Assembly: GCF_002812805.1 (NCBI RefSeq)
Contig: NZ_NMUM01000030.1
Coordinates: 310,001 to 374,000, forward strand
Direction: 5' to 3'
DNA: 64,000 nt
Origin: Microbacterium lacus
GTDB lineage: Bacteria; Actinomycetota; Actinomycetes; Actinomycetales; Microbacteriaceae
A program made the translations under genes and the position numbers. The stretch's first letter is position 1. Every line of letters starts with the position of its first letter. Below, in pieces: positions 59,214 to 64,000 of this stretch. Below the pieces are notes generated by a model that was given only the letters and a program-made list of their open reading frames with translations, did no database searches and was not told the origin of the DNA.

Positions 59214-60449
59214 ATGGGCATGTTCGCACATAGGGCGATCGAGACGGTCGACGAAGCTCAGCGCAGGGCCAAGAAGTTGTTGCCCCACGATGTCTACACC
59301 GCGCTCGAGGCCGGCAGTGACGGCGGCGCGACGATGAAAGAGAATCTGCGCGCTTTCGAAGAGATCGGCATGATCCCCCGCATCGGCGCCGCGATCCCGA
59401 CGCGCCTCGACCTGTCGGCGACATTCATGGGGCAGCCGATCGACCTGCCGGTGGTGATCGCGCCCGCCGCGGCGCAGGCGATGCACCCCGACGCCGAGAT
59501 CGGCGTCGCACGGGCAGCGCAGCGCGCCGGCACCGCGATCGGTCTGAGCAACTTCGCGTCCGTCGCGATAGAGGAGGTGACGCGTGAGAATTCGAAGTCG
59601 TTCGCACACGTGTACTGGTCGGGCGGGCGCGACGTCGTCGCGGACCGCATAGAACGCTTCCGGCAGGCCGGGGTCAAGGGCCTGATCTTCACGCTCGATC
59701 TGTCCGGCGGACGTGTCGCCTACCAGCCTCGCGACTGGGGCTCGCCGGTCTACCCGGACCGCCTGAACTTCGCTGCTCTCCTCAGGTACGCGCCGATGGC
59801 GATCGGCAACCCGTCCTGGTTCCTGCGCTACGCGAAGCGTCGCGTCATCCCGGGATTGAATGCTCCGAACATGAGCCGACGCGGAGGTCCGGTTCCGACC
59901 CTGGTCGGCGGCCTCTACGAATGGATGGACACGGCCATCCCCACGTGGGAGGACGTCGCCTGGCTCCGTGAGCTGTGGGGCGGCCCGTTCATGGTGAAGG
60001 GTCTGGTGGCGGCCGACGATGCGCGACGAGCGGTCGATGCGGGCGCGACGGCCGTCGGGGTCTCCAACCACGGCGGCAACAACCTCGACACGACTCCTTC
60101 GCCTCTGCGGTTCCTTCCCTCGGTCGTCCGCGCGGTCGGCGATCAGGTGGAGGTCACATTGGACAGCGGCGTCCGTCGGGGCACCGATGTGCTGAAGGCG
60201 CTCGCGCTCGGTGCATCAAGCGTGATGATCGGACGGCCGTGGTTCTACGGCCTCGCCGCCGACGGGGAACGCGGTGTATATGAGGTCCTCGAAACGTTCC
60301 GCGGCACGATCGAGCGAGCGCTCGTCGGGTTGGGCAAGTCCTCGATCCGCGATGTCACCGTCGACGATCTGGTGATTCCAAACGGGTTCATCCTCGACCC
60401 GGCACCGGAGTCCGCACGCGCGAGCCGCGCTGTCGCGCAGGAGAAGTAG
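59214..60449 (+). CDS. FMN-dependent alpha-hydroxyacid oxidase-fold enzyme, MftD-like
   Basis: 411 residues, a TIM-barrel FMN protein. N-terminal DEAQRRAKKLLPHDVYTALEAGSDGGATMKEN, then PVVIAPAAAQAMHPDAEIGVARAA, and the C-terminal catalytic block VGVSNHGGNNLDTTPSPLRFLPSVVRAVGDQVEVTLDSGVRRGTDVLKALALGASSVMIGRPWFYGLAA (in part). SNHGGNNLD, not the SNHGGRQLD of lactate/glycolate oxidases, is what I associate with MftD of mycofactocin maturation. No other mycofactocin gene is in the window. The catalytic His and the phosphate-binding Arg are present. Last gene of the GntR-controlled operon, 98 bases after the cyclase. Confidence 0.82.
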   Translation: MGMFAHRAIETVDEAQRRAKKLLPHDVYTALEAGSDGGATMKENLRAFEEIGMIPRIGAAIPTRLDLSATFMGQPIDLPVVIAPAAAQAMHPDAEIGVARAAQRAGTAIGLSNFASVAIEEVTRENSKSFAHVYWSGGRDVVADRIERFRQAGVKGLIFTLDLSGGRVAYQPRDWGSPVYPDRLNFAALLRYAPMAIGNPSWFLRYAKRRVIPGLNAPNMSRRGGPVPTLVGGLYEWMDTAIPTWEDVAWLRELWGGPFMVKGLVAADDARRAVDAGATAVGVSNHGGNNLDTTPSPLRFLPSVVRAVGDQVEVTLDSGVRRGTDVLKALALGASSVMIGRPWFYGLAADGERGVYEVLETFRGTIERALVGLGKSSIRDVTVDDLVIPNGFILDPAPESARASRAVAQEK

Positions 60450-60507
60450 CGGCGCTCGCGGCAGCGCGGTCGTCCGCGGATGCCGAGCTTCGCGTCCGAC
60501 TTCGCAA

Positions 60508-62004
60508 TCAGCGATCTGGTTCGCGCGTCGTAGCGTTGGGCCGAGGTCGGGGTCGGCGATTCCTGTCGCCCTCGAGGTCGCTCGGGCTCGAGAGCGTGCC
60601 GCGGATCGCGGTCGCCGCGGCGACGAGAGGAGACACCAGGTGCGTGCGTCCGCCCGTGCCCTGACGTCCTTCGAAGTTGCGGTTGCTGGTCGAGGCGCAC
60701 CGCTCCCCCGGAGCGAGCTGGTCCGGGTTCATGCCCAGGCACATGGAGCAGCCCGCGAACCGCCACTCGGCGCCGAAGTCCGTGATGATCTTGTCGAGCC
60801 CCTCAGCCTCGGCCTCGAGCCGCACCCGCGCCGAGCCCGGCACCACCATCACCCGCACCCCGTCGGCCTTCTTGCGCCCCCGGATGATCGAGGCGAAGGC
60901 GCGCAGGTCTTCAATTCGACTGTTCGTGCACGAGCCCATGAAAACCGCATCAACCGCGACATCCTTCATCGGCGTCCCCGCCTTCAAGTCCATGTACTCC
61001 AGCGCACGCTCGGCCGCGGCCCGCTCGTTAGGGTCTGCGAAGTCGGACGGAGTCGGCACGACGTCGTTCAGCGATACACCCTGACCCGGGTTCGTTCCCC
61101 AGGTGACGAACGGTTCGAGCTCGTTCGCGTCGAGGAATACCTCGGCGTCGTAGACCGCGCCCTCATCGGACGGGAGGGTGCGCCAGTAGGCCACCGCATC
61201 CTCCCAATCCTGACCCTGCGGGGCGTGCGGCTTGCCCTTGACATACGCGAACGTGGTCTCGTCGGGCGCGATCATGCCGGCGCGGGCGCCCCCCTCGATC
61301 GACATGTTGCACATCGTCATGCGGCCCTCCATCGAGAGGGAGCGGATGGCGCTGCCGCGGTATTCGAGCGCGTAGCCCTGCCCGCCGTTCGCACCGATCT
61401 TCGCGATGATCGCCAGGATGATGTCTTTTGCCGTCACGCCGGGCTTCAACTCGCCCTCGACCGTGATCGCCATGGTCTTGAAGGGCTTGAGCGGCAGCGT
61501 CTGCGTCGCCATGACGTGCTCGATCTCGCTGGTACCGATACCAAATGCCATTGCACCGAACGCCCCGTGCGTGCTCGTGTGCGAGTCACCGCAGACGACC
61601 GTGATACCCGGCATCGTGAGGCCGAGCTGCGGGCCCACGACGTGCACGATCCCCTGCTCCGTGTCGCCGAGCGAGTGCAGACGCACACCGAACTCCTCCG
61701 CGTTGCGCCGCAACGTATCGATCTGGGTCCGGCTCGTCAGATCCGCGATCGGCTTGTCGATCGCCAACGTCGGCGTGTTGTGATCCTCCGTCGCGATCGT
61801 CAGATCCAAGCGCCGCAACGGCCGACCCTCAGCACGCAGACCATCGAACGCCTGAGGGCTCGTCACCTCATGCACCAGGTGCAGGTCGATGTAGATCAGG
61901 TCCGGCTCACCGTCATCACCCTTGACCACGACATGGTCATCCCAGACCTTCTCGGCCAGGGTGCGCGGTCCGCGCGACATCGCTCCAGAGAGATCTTCGG
62001 ACAC
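60508..62004 (-). CDS. leuC: 3-isopropylmalate dehydratase large subunit
   Basis: 498 residues. Aconitase-type Fe-S protein for leucine synthesis. [36 protein letters not shown] (in part), [13 protein letters not shown] (first Fe-S Cys) and [13 protein letters not shown] (two more) are intact, then [31 protein letters not shown]. The GTG start at 62004 is preceded by AGAGGA. After the usual C-terminus a 20-residue Arg-rich tail ([13 protein letters not shown] and more) is added. leuD, normally adjacent and downstream, is absent; the convergent oxidase gene ends 58 bases away. The small subunit must be encoded elsewhere, or this is a paralogue for another substrate. Confidence 0.92.
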   Translation of the reverse strand: MSEDLSGAMSRGPRTLAEKVWDDHVVVKGDDGEPDLIYIDLHLVHEVTSPQAFDGLRAEGRPLRRLDLTIATEDHNTPTLAIDKPIADLTSRTQIDTLRRNAEEFGVRLHSLGDTEQGIVHVVGPQLGLTMPGITVVCGDSHTSTHGAFGAMAFGIGTSEIEHVMATQTLPLKPFKTMAITVEGELKPGVTAKDIILAIIAKIGANGGQGYALEYRGSAIRSLSMEGRMTMCNMSIEGGARAGMIAPDETTFAYVKGKPHAPQGQDWEDAVAYWRTLPSDEGAVYDAEVFLDANELEPFVTWGTNPGQGVSLNDVVPTPSDFADPNERAAAERALEYMDLKAGTPMKDVAVDAVFMGSCTNSRIEDLRAFASIIRGRKKADGVRVMVVPGSARVRLEAEAEGLDKIITDFGAEWRFAGCSMCLGMNPDQLAPGERCASTSNRNFEGRQGTGGRTHLVSPLVAAATAIRGTLSSPSDLEGDRNRRPRPRPNATTREPDR

Positions 62005-62018
62005 AGGAATCCTCTCGG

Positions 62019-63050
62019 TTATGTGGCTCGCGAAGGGCCTTGTCCGTACAAGGCCGGGCGCTCACGCATCTTCACCACCGTCGGCGAGCCGGTCCGCAAA
62101 GCCTCGATGCACGCATCCGTCGCGGCGGCGGCGGCGTACCCATCCCAGGCGTTCGGTCCCGTGACGACACCGTGCAGTGCATCCTCTGCCCAGGCGGTAA
62201 GTTCGCGACGATACGCATCCCCGAACCGCACCGTGAAGTCCTTCTCACGGACCCCGCTCGTCCGGAAGTCCAGACTGACCGCGGTCACCGGTGCGTTGGT
62301 CAAACGCGCCACGCCCTGACGTCCCACGACATCGCAGCCGATCTCGTATCCGTAACCGGCGCGCAAGAAGACCTCGGCGTACACCATGGCGCCGCGCTCC
62401 GTGCGGAAGGAGAAGAACTGCGGGTCCAGCCACTCATCGAGACCGGAACGACCTCCCGTTCCCGTGACGCTGACCTCGGCGATCTCGTCGTCAGCGAGCC
62501 AGCGGGTCGTATCTACTTCGTGCACGACGGCTTCGGTCGTGTGCATCGCCGAGGTGAAGTACTCCGGAACGTCCGCCGCGCGGTGGACGTACTGCAGCGC
62601 GACGATTTCGCCGAGGTCGCCTGTCTCTACAGCGGCTTTCAACTCGACGAAGGCCGTATCGAAGCGGCGCATGAACCCGACCTGCACGAACCGCCGGCCC
62701 GCCGCGATCTCCGCATCGATGATCAGCTCGCAGTCCGCACCCGTGAGCGCGAGCGGCTTCTCGCAGAAGACCGGTTTGCGATGTTCGATACAGGCCAGCA
62801 CCAACGACAGATGCGACGCGGCGCTCGAGGCAATGGCGACGGCATCCACATCGTCGGATGCGATCAGCTCTTCCGCGCTTCGCGCGACCCGTACGTCTCC
62901 GGGTAGGCCTTCGGCGATCGCGTGAGCCCGGTCGAGGTCAAAGTCGGAGACGGCTACCAGCTCCCCCAGGGCGACCGAACGGGCGATCGTCGCCACCTGT
63001 TCGGACCCCACCATACCGAGGCCGATTACACCGATGCGGAGTCTGTTCAT
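62019..63050 (-). CDS. Gfo/Idh/MocA-family NAD(P)-dependent oxidoreductase
   Basis: 343 residues from ATG 63050 (GAGGA upstream). Rossmann motif [19 protein letters not shown] at the N-terminus; the EKP motif with catalytic Lys is in [11 protein letters not shown]; the C-terminal alpha/beta domain contains HEVDTTRWL. Sequence resembles inositol 2-dehydrogenases (IolG), but the family covers many sugars. It lies 14 bases upstream of leuC and 81 bases downstream of a permease gene, so it may belong to a transport/catabolic operon into which leuC happens to be transcribed. Confidence 0.88.
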   Translation of the reverse strand: MNRLRIGVIGLGMVGSEQVATIARSVALGELVAVSDFDLDRAHAIAEGLPGDVRVARSAEELIASDDVDAVAIASSAASHLSLVLACIEHRKPVFCEKPLALTGADCELIIDAEIAAGRRFVQVGFMRRFDTAFVELKAAVETGDLGEIVALQYVHRAADVPEYFTSAMHTTEAVVHEVDTTRWLADDEIAEVSVTGTGGRSGLDEWLDPQFFSFRTERGAMVYAEVFLRAGYGYEIGCDVVGRQGVARLTNAPVTAVSLDFRTSGVREKDFTVRFGDAYRRELTAWAEDALHGVVTGPNAWDGYAAAAATDACIEALRTGSPTVVKMRERPALYGQGPSRAT

Positions 63051-63131
63051 GTGTTCCTCGTTTCCGTGACCTGTCACAATGTGGACCACCCTTCCGGGCG
63101 GCTGTTGTCGAACTACTCGACGCCGGGTGTC

Positions 63132-64000
63132 TCAGCCCACGGTCGGCGGTGCCGCCGCCGCAGGTGGGCTGGACGCCTCCGGCCCGTCACCGTCCCCCGT
63201 CGCGCGCGCCCGCGGCCGCAATACCTGGAACTCGTTCGACCCGAACAGCCCCTGCGGTCGGAGCGCAAGGACCACGATCAGACCGATTCCGAGCGTCAGC
63301 GCCCCGAACTCCGGCATGCGCGGCAGCTGCAACCCGAACAGGAACAGCCCGCTCTCTACCTGACGCGCCAGCTCCTGCCAGATCGCGACGATAGCCGCAC
63401 CGACGATCGCTCCACTGATGCTGCGCACCCCGCCGATCACGGCCATGATCACGACGACGATCGCCGGGTCGATGCTGAAAGTCGTCGGCGAGAATGCCGT
63501 CAGGTAGTGCGCCCACACCGCCCCCGAGGCTCCGGAGAGGAGGCCTCCCAACAGGAGAGCCGGCATACGCACCCGAGTAGGCGAGAGTCCGGAGGACTCC
63601 GCGGCAACGGCGTCGTCGCGCCCTCCGCGAGCCTCCAGGCCCCACCGCGAGAACTTGAATGCCGTGCCGATGAGGGTGATCGCGACCACGGTGAGCCCGG
63701 CGACCGGGATCGTCGTGTCGTAAGGCACCCCCGGAAAGACCATTGCCCCGCGCGTGATCGCCGGCGTCTCGCGCAAGAGATCGGAAACGATGAACATGAG
63801 CCCCAGGCTGACGACCGCGGCGGCAAGTCCCGATACCCGCACGAGCACCGGCCCCGCGATCGCCGCGACCACGGCGCCCGCGAGTCCACCCATGAGCACG
63901 CTGACCCCGAAGCTCACCTCGACACCCGCGAGCCACTCGGGCAGATCGGGCAGAAGACTTGTCCGCGACGCCACGGGGACGGTCAGAACCCCGGAGACAT
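63132..64000 (-). CDS. Second LivM-like ABC permease, N-terminus beyond the window
   Basis: The frame is open to base 64000, so the start is not in view; a GTG at 63974 is unlikely to be the true start, since the N-terminal GHAAFF-type region expected of LivM is missing. What is present, about 289 codons, has roughly five to six membrane segments, VSLGLMFIVSDLLRE, the coupling region ARGGRDDAVAAESSGLSPTRVRM and the C-terminal ALRPQGLFGSNEFQVLRPR, all LivM-like. A Gly/Pro/Ala tail (EASSPPAAAAPPTVG) ends it. A second branched-chain-type importer therefore starts beyond the right edge. Confidence 0.85.
   Translation of the reverse strand, partial: VSGVLTVPVASRTSLLPDLPEWLAGVEVSFGVSVLMGGLAGAVVAAIAGPVLVRVSGLAAAVVSLGLMFIVSDLLRETPAITRGAMVFPGVPYDTTIPVAGLTVVAITLIGTAFKFSRWGLEARGGRDDAVAAESSGLSPTRVRMPALLLGGLLSGASGAVWAHYLTAFSPTTFSIDPAIVVVIMAVIGGVRSISGAIVGAAIVAIWQELARQVESGLFLFGLQLPRMPEFGALTLGIGLIVVLALRPQGLFGSNEFQVLRPRARATGDGDGPEASSPPAAAAPPTVG

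Noticed and set aside
59214..60449. A mycofactocin biosynthesis cluster
   Set aside because: Only the MftD-like gene is present; no precursor peptide, radical SAM or chaperone gene was found around it.
60508..60570. The LeuC tail as a fused leuD fragment
   Set aside because: The roughly 20 extra residues are Arg/Pro-rich and show none of the LeuD start or YIGS-type motifs.

Overview
The window is high-GC actinobacterial chromosome, most likely Microbacteriaceae (a Microbacterium-type organism). The inference rests on GTG-rich starts, GTP-type PEP carboxykinase, a RamB-type regulator, a DUF222/HNH protein with an actinobacterial LexA box, DUF4436, a DUF2254 protein and a sugar ABC transporter encoded without its own ATPase. 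There are no rRNA operons, complete tRNAs, CRISPR arrays or phage structural genes.

Layout. (1) 1-12.1 kb is a galactan/galactoside utilisation locus: a secreted exo-galactanase-like protein (cut by the window edge), a LacI repressor, a CUT1 sugar transporter, an intracellular GH43, a GH35 beta-galactosidase, galE and a wrecked galT. Near-identical TGTTTGCG-type operators sit at all three promoters of the locus. (2) 12.1-28.5 kb is mostly core genome: pckG facing a RamB-like regulator, pncA, DUF4436, a DNA-damage-linked DUF222/HNH gene, a Ser/Thr kinase with a lipoprotein, a GlsB-type protein, a GIY-YIG protein, DUF2254, an acyltransferase, a lactonase, a luciferase-like oxidoreductase fused in expression to a GH13 enzyme, and a 47-residue zinc ribbon. 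(3) 28.48-30.06 kb is a scar: the 3' end of a tRNA-Thr-like gene without its 5' part, then a complete IS481-family element with 14-bp target duplications. (4) 30.1-50.0 kb is a sulfur island: LysR with MesX/MesD (folate-independent methionine synthase), a nine-gene minus-strand operon (rhodanese, SsuD-like and SfnB-like enzymes, a peptide-type ABC importer, a ketopantoate-reductase-like protein and a GlcD-like oxidase), and a divergent plus-strand group (MetY, DszA/NtaA-like monooxygenase, MalY-type lyase, 2-oxoglutarate oxygenase). Both sides of the divergent promoter carry short ORFs with cysteine codons, suggesting cysteine-responsive leaders. (5) 50.1-60.5 kb holds a YoaK-type membrane protein and a GntR-controlled catabolic locus: a gamma-glutamyltransferase-family enzyme, a complete branched-chain-type ABC importer, a cyclase-family hydrolase and an MftD-like FMN oxidase. 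Two copies of a CGTATACG-centred palindrome flank the regulator. (6) 60.5-64 kb reads on the minus strand: leuC without leuD, a Gfo/Idh/MocA oxidoreductase and the C-terminal part of a second LivM-type permease.

How it works together. Regions 1, 4 and 5 are each self-contained import-plus-catabolism systems with a dedicated regulator and visible operators. The candidates for something not previously described are the nine-gene organosulfur operon with its paired cysteine leader peptides (33.6-45.0 kb), and the GntR/GGT/Liv/cyclase/MftD-like locus (50.9-60.4 kb), whose substrates cannot be assigned from sequence alone.
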